Source of the DNA: Streptomyces canus
Lineage (GTDB): Bacteria; Actinomycetota; Actinomycetes; Streptomycetales; Streptomycetaceae
NCBI RefSeq assembly: GCF_041435015.1
Contig: NZ_CP107989.1
Span: forward strand, 4,092,001 to 4,156,000
DNA length: 64,000 nt
Direction of reading: 5' to 3'
Shown in pieces: positions 1 to 7,990 of the stretch. How positions within the stretch are numbered: position 1 is the first letter of the stretch; every line of letters starts with the position of its first letter. Both the position numbers and the translations under genes were made by a program. Under the pieces are notes generated by a model. That model saw only the letters and a list, made by a program, of their open reading frames with translations. It was not told the DNA's origin and searched no databases.

Positions 1-1848
1 GCCGGTCGCAAGGTCGCCCTGGGCCAGGCCGAAGACGGTGTCGTAGCCGAGCGCGCCTCCGCCGACCAGGCCGCCGATGACGACGACGGCGAGGACGAGT
101 ACGACGCCCTGGTTGACGGCGAGCAGCAACGCGGGCCGGGCCAGCGGGAGCTGGACCTGCCGCAGCTGCTGCCAGCTGGTCGCGCCGAGGGACCTCGAGG
201 ACTCCATCGCGGCCGGGTCGACCTGGCGCAGGCCCTGCGTGGTGATGCGGACGACGGCGGGCAGCGCGTAGACGACGGCCGCCGCCGCGGCGGGCGCGCG
301 CCCCACGCCGAACAGCGCGACGACCGGGATCAGGTACACGAACTGCGGCATGGTCTGGAAGACGTCCAGGACGGGCCGGAGCAGCCGCTCGACGCGGTCG
401 CTGCGGGCCGCCGCGACCGCTGTCGCGAAGCCGAGGACGAGGGTGACGGCGACGGCCGCGAGGACCTGCGACAGCGTGTCCAGCGCGGGCGTCCACACAC
501 CGAGGACGCCGATCGCGGCCATGGCGAGGACCGCGGTGAGCGCGGTGCGCCAGGTGCCGATCAGCCAGGCCAGGGTGGCGACGATGAGCAGCACGGACCA
601 CCAGGGCAGCCCCTGGAGCCCGTCGCGGACCGGGTCGAGCACCCAGGTGGTGAAGTGGCCGGCCCAGTCGGCGGTGCCGCCGAAGACGGGGACACCGGAG
701 TAGAGGTGGTCCGTCATCCAGTCGACGGCCCGGTTGACCGGCTCGGCGATGTTCAGGGTCCAGGCGTCCGGCCAGTCGAGACGGCCCAGCAGACGTCCGG
801 CGACCGCCACGACGACGGCTCCGGCGAGGGCGTACGCCCATCCCGCGCGCCCTCGTGGCTCGGTGCCGTCGCCCGCCGCGCCCGTCACCCGGTCGAGGAC
901 GACGGCGAGCAGCACGATCGGGATGCCGGCCGCGAGCGCCGCGCCCACGTCGACCGAGGCCAGCGCCTGGTAGACGCGGTCACCGAGGCCGGCGGCGCCG
1001 ATCACGGACGCGATGACGGCCATCGACAGCGCCATCATGATCGTCTGGTTGAGGCCGAGGAGGAGTTCCTTGCGGGCCAGCGGGATGCGGGCGGTCAGCA
1101 GCCGCTGGCGGGCGGTGGTGCCGAGCGACTCGACCGCCTCCAGGACCTCCTTGTCCGCGCCCTGCAGGCCGAGCGCGGTGAGGCGGGCCATGGGCGGGGC
1201 GGCGTAGACGACGGTCGCGAGGACGGCGGCGGGCACGCCCATGCCGAAGACCAGGACCACCGGAAGGAGGTAGGCGTAGGCGGGCATCACCTGCATGGTG
1301 TCCAGGACCGGCCGCAGGACCTTGTCCATACGGCGGGACAGCCCGGCGGCGAGACCCAGCAGGACACCGACGACGACCGAGGCGAGGACGGCGACGACCA
1401 TCAGGGCGAGGGTCTGCATGGTGGGGACCCACATGCCGAGCAGACCGCAGGCGAGGAACGCCGCCGTCGTGCCCACGGCGAGCCGGACACCGGCGACCCG
1501 CCAGGCCACGAGGGCGCCGAACGCGGTGACGCCGGCCCAGCCCGCGCCGAGCAGGACGAGATACACGGCGCGTACGGAGATCACGACGGCGTTGCTGACG
1601 TAGCCGAAGAAGTAGAGGAACAGCGGGTGGCTGTCGCGGTTGTCGATGATCCAGTCGCTCGCCTTGGAGAGCGGGCTCGTGAGGTCGACGGTGAGGGCGC
1701 CCGGCCAGCTGCCGCTGGCCCAGCGGGCGTTGGCGAGCGGCACGAGGACCGCGGCGGCGAGGGCGATGAGCAGGAGCTTGTGGACCGCCCGGTGCCTGAG
1801 CAGACCGGTGGGCAGGGCGCGCGGCGTGGACGCGGTGACGGTTGCCAT
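1..1848 (-). CDS. Glycine betaine/proline ABC transporter permease, tandem-domain (partial, 3' end outside window)
   Basis: Only the first 616 codons lie in the window; the gene runs off the left edge. It is very hydrophobic and contains two copies of the inner-membrane permease domain. The EAA-type cytoplasmic loops that contact the ATPase are seen near residue 238 (AVESLGTTARQRLL) and again near residue 545 (ESSRSLGATSWQQL). Two fused ProW-like units in one chain is the OpuAB-like arrangement of some actinobacteria. The ATG at 1848 shares one base with the stop of the upstream ATPase gene (TGATG), so translation is coupled. It should form the membrane pore of a compatible-solute importer fed by the ATPase next door; a binding protein gene is expected just outside the window. 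Family is clear; betaine as substrate is inferred from the operon. Confidence 0.9.
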   Translation of the reverse strand, partial: MATVTASTPRALPTGLLRHRAVHKLLLIALAAAVLVPLANARWASGSWPGALTVDLTSPLSKASDWIIDNRDSHPLFLYFFGYVSNAVVISVRAVYLVLLGAGWAGVTAFGALVAWRVAGVRLAVGTTAAFLACGLLGMWVPTMQTLALMVVAVLASVVVGVLLGLAAGLSRRMDKVLRPVLDTMQVMPAYAYLLPVVLVFGMGVPAAVLATVVYAAPPMARLTALGLQGADKEVLEAVESLGTTARQRLLTARIPLARKELLLGLNQTIMMALSMAVIASVIGAAGLGDRVYQALASVDVGAALAAGIPIVLLAVVLDRVTGAAGDGTEPRGRAGWAYALAGAVVVAVAGRLLGRLDWPDAWTLNIAEPVNRAVDWMTDHLYSGVPVFGGTADWAGHFTTWVLDPVRDGLQGLPWWSVLLIVATLAWLIGTWRTALTAVLAMAAIGVLGVWTPALDTLSQVLAAVAVTLVLGFATAVAAARSDRVERLLRPVLDVFQTMPQFVYLIPVVALFGVGRAPAAAAAVVYALPAVVRITTQGLRQVDPAAMESSRSLGATSWQQLRQVQLPLARPALLLAVNQGVVLVLAVVVIGGLVGGGALGYDTVFGLAQGDLATG

Positions 1849-2954
1849 CAGACGGCCTCCTTGCGGAGCTCCGTTCCGGCGGCGCCCTTGCCGAGCTCCG
1901 TTCCGGCGACGACGCCGAGCAGGCGTTCGTGGTCGACGACGCCGAGGCACCGTCCGTTCTCCACGACGCACGCCGGCCTGCCGCTGCCGGCGACGACCTT
2001 GATCGCGTCGGCGACGACGGAGTCCGGGGCCAGTGCGCCCGGGTGGGTCGGGCCCGCGCAGTCGCCCGGCTTCATGGCCCTGCGGACCGTCATCACGTGT
2101 TCGCGCGGCACGTCCCGGACGAACTCGCGGACATAGCCGTCGGCCGGGGAGCCGACGATCTCCTCCGGGGTGCCCAGCTGGACGACCTTGCCGTCACGCA
2201 TCAGGGCGATCCGGTCGCCGAGTTTGAGGGCCTCGCTCAGGTCGTGGGTGATGAAGACCATCGTGCGGCCCTCCTCCCGGTGCAGGCGGACGACCTCTTC
2301 CTGCATGTCCCGCCGGATCAGCGGGTCGAGCGCGCTGAACGGCTCGTCGAAGAGGAGGACCTGCGGGTCCACCGCGAGCGCCCGCGCGAGGCCGACGCGC
2401 TGCTGCTGGCCGCCGGACAGCTGGGAGGGCTTGCGCTGTTCCATGCCCTCCAGGCCGACCTTGGCGACGACCTCGGCGGCCCGCGCCCGGCGCTCGGCCT
2501 TCCCCATGCCCTGGATCTCCAGGCCGTACGCCACGTTGTCGAGGACCGTGCGGTGCGGCAGGAGGCCGAAGTGCTGGAAGACCATCGCGGCGCGGTGGCG
2601 GCGCAGTTCGCGCAGCCGGGACTTGTCCATCGCGCGGACGTCCTCGCCGTCGATGCAGATCGTGCCGGCGGTCGGCTCGATGAGCCGGGTCAGACAGCGC
2701 ACCAGCGTGGACTTGCCGGAGCCGGACAGGCCCATGACGACGAAGACCTCGCCCTTGCGGACGTCGAAGCTGACGTCCCTCACTGCGGCCGTGCAACCGG
2801 TCTGCGCGCGCAGGGCGGCGGGGTCGAGCGCGGACAGCTCGGCGTCCTCGGGGACGCGGTCCGCCTTGGGCCCGAAGACCTTCCACAGTCCCTCGACGGA
2901 GAACACCGCCTGGTCCGTCGTCGGCGGCTTCTCCATGGTCGCGGTCGTACTCAT
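1848..2954 (-). CDS. Glycine betaine/proline ABC transporter ATP-binding protein (ProV/OpuAA type)
   Basis: A 368-residue ABC ATPase that would power osmoprotectant import through the adjacent permease. Seen in the sequence: Walker A GLSGSGKS at residues 75-82, signature LSGGQQQR, Walker [14 protein letters not shown] and a switch-region TH in FITHDLSEA. An N-terminal segment of about 60 residues before the core and a C-terminal tail of about 90 residues (CBS-like in this family) fit ProV/OpuAA rather than a generic importer. The ATG at 2954 overlaps the stop of the GMC oxidoreductase gene (TGATG) and has GGAGGT upstream; a GTG one codon earlier is also possible. It sits in a tightly coupled operon betB-GMC-ATPase-permease read leftwards. 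Confidence 0.93.
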   Translation of the reverse strand: MSTTATMEKPPTTDQAVFSVEGLWKVFGPKADRVPEDAELSALDPAALRAQTGCTAAVRDVSFDVRKGEVFVVMGLSGSGKSTLVRCLTRLIEPTAGTICIDGEDVRAMDKSRLRELRRHRAAMVFQHFGLLPHRTVLDNVAYGLEIQGMGKAERRARAAEVVAKVGLEGMEQRKPSQLSGGQQQRVGLARALAVDPQVLLFDEPFSALDPLIRRDMQEEVVRLHREEGRTMVFITHDLSEALKLGDRIALMRDGKVVQLGTPEEIVGSPADGYVREFVRDVPREHVMTVRRAMKPGDCAGPTHPGALAPDSVVADAIKVVAGSGRPACVVENGRCLGVVDHERLLGVVAGTELGKGAAGTELRKEAV

Positions 2955-4483
2955 CACGCACCACCTCCCAGCAGGTCTACGGCTTTCTCGCCGACCATGA
3001 GCACTCCGATCATCGGGTTCACGGCGGTCATGGTCGGGAACACGGACGCGTCGGCAATGCGGATGCCGTCCAGGCCCCGGATCCTCAACTCGGGGTCCAC
3101 CACGGCCAGTTCGTCGTCGGCGGCACCCATACGGCAGGTGCCCGCCGGGTGGTACACGGTGTGGGCGACCTTGCGGGCGTACTCGCTCAGCTCCTCGTCA
3201 CCGGTGACGTCGGGGCCCGGACACACCTCCCGCTTCAGCCAGCCGGCGAGCGGTTCGCTCCGCGCGATCTCGCGGGCGATCCTGATCCCGTCGACGAGGG
3301 TGCGGCCGTCGTAGTCGTCCTCGTCGGTGAAGTAGCGGAAGTCGAGGGCGGGCTTCACCTGCGGGTCCGCACTGGTCAGGTACAGGCGGCCGCGGCTCTT
3401 CGGCTTGGGGATGTTCGGGGTCATCGAGACGCCGTACGCCGGGCGTTCGTAACCGAGACGTTCCGGGTTGTCCGTGAAGGGGACCTGGTAGAAGTGGAAC
3501 ATCAGGTCGGGGCCCCGGTGTTCGGGGTCGCGGCGCACGAACAGGCCCGCGTCGGAGTCCATCGCGGAGTTCTCGGGGATCGGTCCGTTCGTCTCCCAGA
3601 CGATCACCGACTCGGGGTGGTCGAGGAGGTTCTCGCCGACGCCCGGCAGGTCGTGCGCGACCGGGATGCCGAGTGCTTCGAGGTCCGCACGGGGGCCGAT
3701 GCCGGAGTGGAGCAGCAGACGGGGCGAGTCGACGGCGCCGGCGCACAGAAGGACTTCGCGGCGGGCCCTGATCAGGGTCTCCTCGCCGTCCTTCGTCCGC
3801 ACGTGCACGCCTTCCGCACGCGTGCCGTCCAGCTCCAGCTTGTACGCCCAGGTCTCCAGGAGAAGGCTGAGGTTGGGCCGCTCGTCCATCACCGGGTGCA
3901 GATAGGCCACCGACGCCGACGAGCGCTTGTTGTTCTCCGGGTGGTAGGCCAGGTCGAAGAAGCCGACGCCGTCGTCGAACGGCTTCTTGTTGAAGCCCTC
4001 GACGCGGGGCACGTCCAGCGCCTTCTGGGCCGCGTCGACGAAGTCACGGGCGATGGCGTTCCGGTCCTTCTCGTCGACCGGGACGATGTTGTTCTTCAGC
4101 CGGGCGTAGTACGCCTCCATCGGCACCGCGCCCCAGCCCTTGGCGCCCGCCTCCTCCCACTCGTCCCAGTCGGAGGGCAGCGGCTTGAAGGCGATCAGGG
4201 TGTTGTGGGAGGAGCAGCCGCCGAGGACCCGGGCGCGGCTGTGCCGGATGTGGGAGTTGCCGCGCGGCTGCTCGGTGGTGGGGTAGTCGTAGTCGAGCTC
4301 ACCGCCGAGCAGGCCCATCCAGCGGCGCAGGGTGAGGACGTCGTCTCTGCCGACATCGCTGGGGCCGCCCTCGATGACGGCGACGGTGACGTCGGGGTTC
4401 TCGGTGAGGCGGGAGGCTATGACGGAACCTGCTGTTCCGCCGCCGATGACGACGTAGTCGTACTCCTGTTTGATCTCGGACAT
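2954..4483 (-). CDS. betA: GMC flavoprotein, choline oxidase/dehydrogenase-like
   Basis: A 509-residue FAD-dependent GMC oxidoreductase expected to oxidise choline to betaine aldehyde. The N-terminus carries the dinucleotide-binding motif [10 protein letters not shown] (residues 11-20). The segment GGCSSHN matches the region where choline oxidase binds FAD covalently through a histidine. DHPESV resembles the choline-binding glutamate region, and [12 protein letters not shown] plus AVNPMIG supply the catalytic His and Asn. By remembered similarity it looks closer to Arthrobacter-type choline oxidase than to BetA dehydrogenase, but I cannot measure this. The reading frame stays open upstream to 5053; the ATG at 4483 is chosen because the FAD domain begins right after it. 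It lies 46 bp after betB and overlaps the ATPase gene by one base. Confidence 0.88.
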   Translation of the reverse strand: MSEIKQEYDYVVIGGGTAGSVIASRLTENPDVTVAVIEGGPSDVGRDDVLTLRRWMGLLGGELDYDYPTTEQPRGNSHIRHSRARVLGGCSSHNTLIAFKPLPSDWDEWEEAGAKGWGAVPMEAYYARLKNNIVPVDEKDRNAIARDFVDAAQKALDVPRVEGFNKKPFDDGVGFFDLAYHPENNKRSSASVAYLHPVMDERPNLSLLLETWAYKLELDGTRAEGVHVRTKDGEETLIRARREVLLCAGAVDSPRLLLHSGIGPRADLEALGIPVAHDLPGVGENLLDHPESVIVWETNGPIPENSAMDSDAGLFVRRDPEHRGPDLMFHFYQVPFTDNPERLGYERPAYGVSMTPNIPKPKSRGRLYLTSADPQVKPALDFRYFTDEDDYDGRTLVDGIRIAREIARSEPLAGWLKREVCPGPDVTGDEELSEYARKVAHTVYHPAGTCRMGAADDELAVVDPELRIRGLDGIRIADASVFPTMTAVNPMIGVLMVGEKAVDLLGGGA

Positions 4484-4529
4484 GGGGGTACTCCAGGGAA
4501 GTCTTGAGAGGAGAGGGGGGCGAGTGGTC

Positions 4530-6056
4530 TCAGCCGGCGAACCAGCGGACCGGCTTCGGCGCGAGGTTCTGGTAGACGTGCTTGCTCTCGCGGTACTCGG
4601 CGAGCCCGGCGGGGCCGAGCTCGCGGCCCACTCCGCTCTTTCCGAAGCCGCCCCACTCCGCCTGCGGGAGGTAGGGGTGGAAGTCGTTGATCCAGACGGT
4701 CCCGTGGCGGAGACGGCCGGCGACCCTGCGGGCACGTCCGGCGTCGGTGGTCCAGACAGCACCGGCGAGGCCGTACTCGGTGTCGTTGGCGAGGGCGATC
4801 GCCTCGTCCTCGGTGCGGAAGGTCTCGACGGTGAGGACCGGCCCGAAGACCTCCTCCCGCACGACCCGCATCTCGCGGTGGCAGCGGTCGAGGACGGTCG
4901 GCTCGTAGAAGTAACCGTCGGCGGGACGCTCGGCCGACGGCTCGGGACGCTGTCCGCCGGAGCGCAGCACCGCGCCCTCGGCGAGCGCGGAGGCGACGTA
5001 CGACTCGACCTTGGCGCGCTGCTGCTCGGAGACCAGCGGCCCGCACTCGACACCGTCCTCGGTGCCGCGGCCGAGGCGGATCTTCGAGGCCCGGCGGGCG
5101 AGTTCGGCGACGAAGCGGTCCCGGACGGACTCCTCGACGATGAGGCGGCCGCCCGCGGAGCAGACCTGGCCGCTGTGGATGAAGGCGGCGTTGAGGGCCT
5201 GGTCCACGGCGGTGTCGAAGCCCTCGGGGGTGGCGCAGGCGTCGGCGAAGACGACGTTGGGGTTCTTGCCGCCGAGTTCGAGGGCGACCTTCTTCACCGA
5301 GACGGCCGCGGCCTGCGCGACCTTCGTGCCGCTGACCAGGCCACCGGTGAAGGAGACGAGATCGACGTCGGGGTGCTCGGCGAGCCGGGCGCCGACCGTG
5401 TGGCCGGGCCCGGTGACGATGTTGGCCACACCTTCCGGCAGACCGGCCTCGACCATCAGCTCGATGAGCGCGATCGTCGTCATCGGGGTGATCTCGCTCG
5501 GCTTGACCACGAAGGTGTTGCCGGCCGCGAGCGCGGGAGCGATCTTCCAACTGGCCTGGAGAAGCGGGTAGTTCCAGGGCGTGATCAGCGCGCACACGCC
5601 GACGGGTTCATGTACGACGACGCTGTGGATGTCGGTCGAGCCGGCGTCGACGACCCGGCCGGGCGCCTCGCCCGCGACCAGGTCGGCGAAGTAGCGGAAG
5701 GCGTCGGCGACACAGTCGATGTCGACCCGGCCCTCCTCCACCGTCTTGCCCGCGTCACGGCTCTCCAGGAGGCCGAGCTCTTCGCGGTCGCGTACGAGAA
5801 GATCGGCGACGCGGCGCAGGAGTGCGGCGCGTTCGGCGACGGGGGTGAGCGGCCAGGGGCCCTGTCCTGAGTCGAAGGCCTGGCGGGCGGCGGCGACCGC
5901 CAGGTCGGTGTCCTTCTCGTCGCCCTCGGCGACCACGGCGAACGGCCGCGCGTCGGCGGGGTCGAGGATCTCGCGGGTGGCTCCGGAGACGGCTGCGCGC
6001 CACTCGCCGCCCGCGTGGATGGTCTGCGGCTCCTGCCGCGCCTGCTGTCCGGCCAT
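4530..6056 (-). CDS. betB: Betaine-aldehyde dehydrogenase (NAD-dependent aldehyde dehydrogenase)
   Basis: A 508-residue aldehyde dehydrogenase, full length for the family. The conserved glutamate lies in ALELGGKNP (E260) and the catalytic cysteine in GQVCSAGG (C299). The Asn of TPWNYPL (near 162) and KPSE (185-188) are the usual NAD-site residues. It would turn betaine aldehyde into glycine betaine, completing the two-step pathway with the GMC enzyme that follows, while the ABC genes import the same solute. It is the first gene of the operon, so the 187-bp region upstream (6057-6243) must hold the promoter. Substrate choice rests on gene context; other aldehydes are possible. Confidence 0.9.
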   Translation of the reverse strand: MAGQQARQEPQTIHAGGEWRAAVSGATREILDPADARPFAVVAEGDEKDTDLAVAAARQAFDSGQGPWPLTPVAERAALLRRVADLLVRDREELGLLESRDAGKTVEEGRVDIDCVADAFRYFADLVAGEAPGRVVDAGSTDIHSVVVHEPVGVCALITPWNYPLLQASWKIAPALAAGNTFVVKPSEITPMTTIALIELMVEAGLPEGVANIVTGPGHTVGARLAEHPDVDLVSFTGGLVSGTKVAQAAAVSVKKVALELGGKNPNVVFADACATPEGFDTAVDQALNAAFIHSGQVCSAGGRLIVEESVRDRFVAELARRASKIRLGRGTEDGVECGPLVSEQQRAKVESYVASALAEGAVLRSGGQRPEPSAERPADGYFYEPTVLDRCHREMRVVREEVFGPVLTVETFRTEDEAIALANDTEYGLAGAVWTTDAGRARRVAGRLRHGTVWINDFHPYLPQAEWGGFGKSGVGRELGPAGLAEYRESKHVYQNLAPKPVRWFAG

Positions 6057-6143
6057 GATCGGTGTTGCCTTCCGTTCCTGTTCGGCTCCCCTGCGTCACA
6101 CACGTGTCACTCATGGGGACCGTCGTCGCATGCCCCCGCGCCT

Positions 6144-6161
6144 CGATTGCATGCGCAATCG
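6144..6161. promoter_or_regulatory. Inverted repeat upstream of the betaine operon (candidate operator)
   Basis: CGATTGC-ATGC-GCAATCG: perfect 7-bp arms around a 4-bp spacer, about 90 bp before the betB start, in the only non-coding gap that can hold the operon promoter. A local regulator (choline- or osmolarity-responsive) could bind here. No regulator gene is adjacent in the window. Confidence 0.45.
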
Positions 6162-6243
6162 GTGGCCGAAAGTGGGCTTGCTCACTGAACATGAGGGCAA
6201 AGCGGGGTGAAAGGGACAGCTACAGGTGCGGCCGGACGCCGGT

Positions 6244-7473
6244 TCAGTCGATCGACGCCGCGTCGCAGGCGTAGGGCGCGCAGAAGCCGGAGAGAGCGGT
6301 GGTCAGGAGTTCCAGTTCGTCCTGTCCGCCGTCGTTCTCCAGGCCGTACGCGGCGATCGCGTAGTTGAGGCCGTCCTGGGCGACGAACCGCTCGTCGTAG
6401 ACGTGCCAGGGGCCCACGTCCGGCTCGCCGCTGAGGGAGTCGGCCCGGTACTCCAGGCGTTCACCCGTGAGCCCGTCCTCTGCGACGGGCTGGAGGTCCA
6501 GCTTCTCGAAGCCGTCCGGCTTGGTGGTCTCGGCGGAGAGGTAGAGCGCGAAGGACGCCTCCGGGGACTCCTCCGCGACCTGGTACACCTGGAGCCGGCG
6601 TTCGCCGTCCGCGCTGCGGTAGTTGACCACGTCCATGCCGTACTTGGACGTCACCGTGGTGCGCGACCAGCCTGCGGGCCGTGCGATACGGAAGCCCTCC
6701 TTGTCCTCGTACAGCTCGTACCCGGCGGGGAGTTCGGGCGCCGAGGCGAGCGGGGACGCCGTGTCCTCGGTCGGCGAGGGGGTCGGCGACTCGTGGGGAC
6801 CGCTCTGCTGCGAGACGACCCCCGTGGGCGTCGGGCTCGCGTCACCGGCCTTGTCGTCCTCGTCCCCGCCGCCGACCAGCGTCACCATCAGGGTCACGGC
6901 GACCCCGACGGCGGCGACCCCGGCGAGCACGGACCAGACGAGCCGACGGTTCGTCCCGGTGGGAGGCGGACTGACGGCCGTCTGGGCGGCGGTCGACCAG
7001 GAAGTCCCCGACCACTCCGCAGACGGCGCGGATCCGCCACCGAGCTGCTCGACGGAGGACCAGCCGCCGTCGGGGGCGCCGGGTCCGTGCCAGGTGCTGC
7101 CGCCTCCGCTTCCGGGCCAGCCGACGGGAGGGGAGGGCGGGGCGGGAGGCGGCGGGACGGGGGCGACCTCCGCAGACGGTCCCGTGGAGCCGGGCCCCGC
7201 AGCCGCGCCCACGGTCTTGTCGGGGGCTGCCTCCGCCCCGGCCGAACCGGCCGCCGGCGGCCACACGGGCGCGACCGGCCCGGCCGTGGGCGTGGCGGTC
7301 CCGTCAGCCGTCGGCGCGCCGTCCGCGGCCCCGGGACCCACCGGCGGCCACGTCGGCACCGCCCCCGGCCGGGCCGGGGGCGGCGGGGTGACCGGACCGG
7401 TCGCGGTCCCGCTGCCGTCCCCGTCCTCCCACCGCTGCGTCTCCTCGTTCCAGTACCGCACGCCCCCGCTCAT
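6244..7473 (-). CDS. Single-TM protein with proline-rich cytoplasmic region and conserved extracellular domain
   Basis: 409 residues, function unknown. The start (MSGGVRYWNEETQRWED) is chosen at 7473 because GGAAGGGG precedes it; the frame opens 14 codons earlier. About 180 residues of Pro/Ala/Gly-rich sequence are followed by one membrane helix (around RLVWSVLAGVAAVGVAVTLM), then a Ser/Thr/Pro linker and a folded extracellular domain of about 170 residues. That domain contains ERRLQVYQVAEESPEASFAL and ends with two cysteines (GFCAPYAC). The same architecture and a related domain recur in the protein at 10744-11619. It is the last gene of a probable operon with 7534-7890 and 7877-9688. Confidence 0.8.
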   Translation of the reverse strand: MSGGVRYWNEETQRWEDGDGSGTATGPVTPPPPARPGAVPTWPPVGPGAADGAPTADGTATPTAGPVAPVWPPAAGSAGAEAAPDKTVGAAAGPGSTGPSAEVAPVPPPPAPPSPPVGWPGSGGGSTWHGPGAPDGGWSSVEQLGGGSAPSAEWSGTSWSTAAQTAVSPPPTGTNRRLVWSVLAGVAAVGVAVTLMVTLVGGGDEDDKAGDASPTPTGVVSQQSGPHESPTPSPTEDTASPLASAPELPAGYELYEDKEGFRIARPAGWSRTTVTSKYGMDVVNYRSADGERRLQVYQVAEESPEASFALYLSAETTKPDGFEKLDLQPVAEDGLTGERLEYRADSLSGEPDVGPWHVYDERFVAQDGLNYAIAAYGLENDGGQDELELLTTALSGFCAPYACDAASID

Positions 7474-7533
7474 GACGTCCCCTTCCCACTCACCGCGGCC
7501 CCCGTGGACCGGCATCTACCGCACCGCGCCCTC

Positions 7534-7890
7534 TCACAACCCCAGCAGCCCCGCCACGGCCCCCGCCGAAGCGACCAGACCGACCAGCGCCTGCGAGTCG
7601 TCCAGCAGCGCCCGCAGGCGTTCCCGACGGGTCGGCCCCGCCTGCCCCGTCGTGACGATCTCCTCCTCCGTCTCGGCCAGCGCGCTGTCCAGCGCCGCCG
7701 TCTCGTCGGTGGCCCTGAGCCGTGTGAGGTCCTCGCGGAGTTCCCGTACGGCGGTCAGGAGCGCCTCGGCGGCCTCGTCCCGCTGAGGCGCCGTACCGTG
7801 GTGGCTCTCGGCGTGCGCGTGGCTGCCGATGGCGAAGGTGCTGCCGTGGACACCGCCGCTGATGCTGACGCCCGGCTCATCCGTTGTCAT
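7534..7890 (-). CDS. Small protein with N-terminal GGVHGSTFA motif and helical C-terminus
   Basis: 118 residues, unrecognised. It starts at an ATG (MTTDEPGVS) that lies 14 bases inside the end of the preceding gene, so the two are translationally coupled. Residues 9-25 (ISGGVHGSTFAIG) repeat almost exactly the motif at the C-terminus of the protein encoded just upstream. The rest is predicted helical: a charged segment (LLTAVRELREDLTRLR), an acidic helix, and a hydrophobic tail ending in GLVASAGAVAGLLGL. Such a tail could associate with membrane. The shared motif suggests that it interacts with its neighbour. Confidence 0.78.
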   Translation of the reverse strand: MTTDEPGVSISGGVHGSTFAIGSHAHAESHHGTAPQRDEAAEALLTAVRELREDLTRLRATDETAALDSALAETEEEIVTTGQAGPTRRERLRALLDDSQALVGLVASAGAVAGLLGL

Positions 7891-7990
7891 TGCCGCTGGT
7901 TCCCTTCTGCGGCGCGGACCCCGCGCCGCCGTTGGCGGAGGACGCGGTGGCGTTCTTGCCCACCGCGAAGGTGCTGCCGTGGACACCGCC
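7832..7990. repeat. 26-bp direct repeat coding the shared HGSTFA motif in two adjacent genes
   Basis: An identical 26-bp segment occurs at 7832-7857 and 7965-7990. The first copy lies near the 5' end of the small gene, the second near the 3' end of the upstream gene, both in frame, so both proteins carry GGVHGSTFA. Confidence 0.85.

Noticed and set aside
655..3314. Plus-strand frames across the betaine operon
   Set aside because: Shadows of the permease and ATPase genes.
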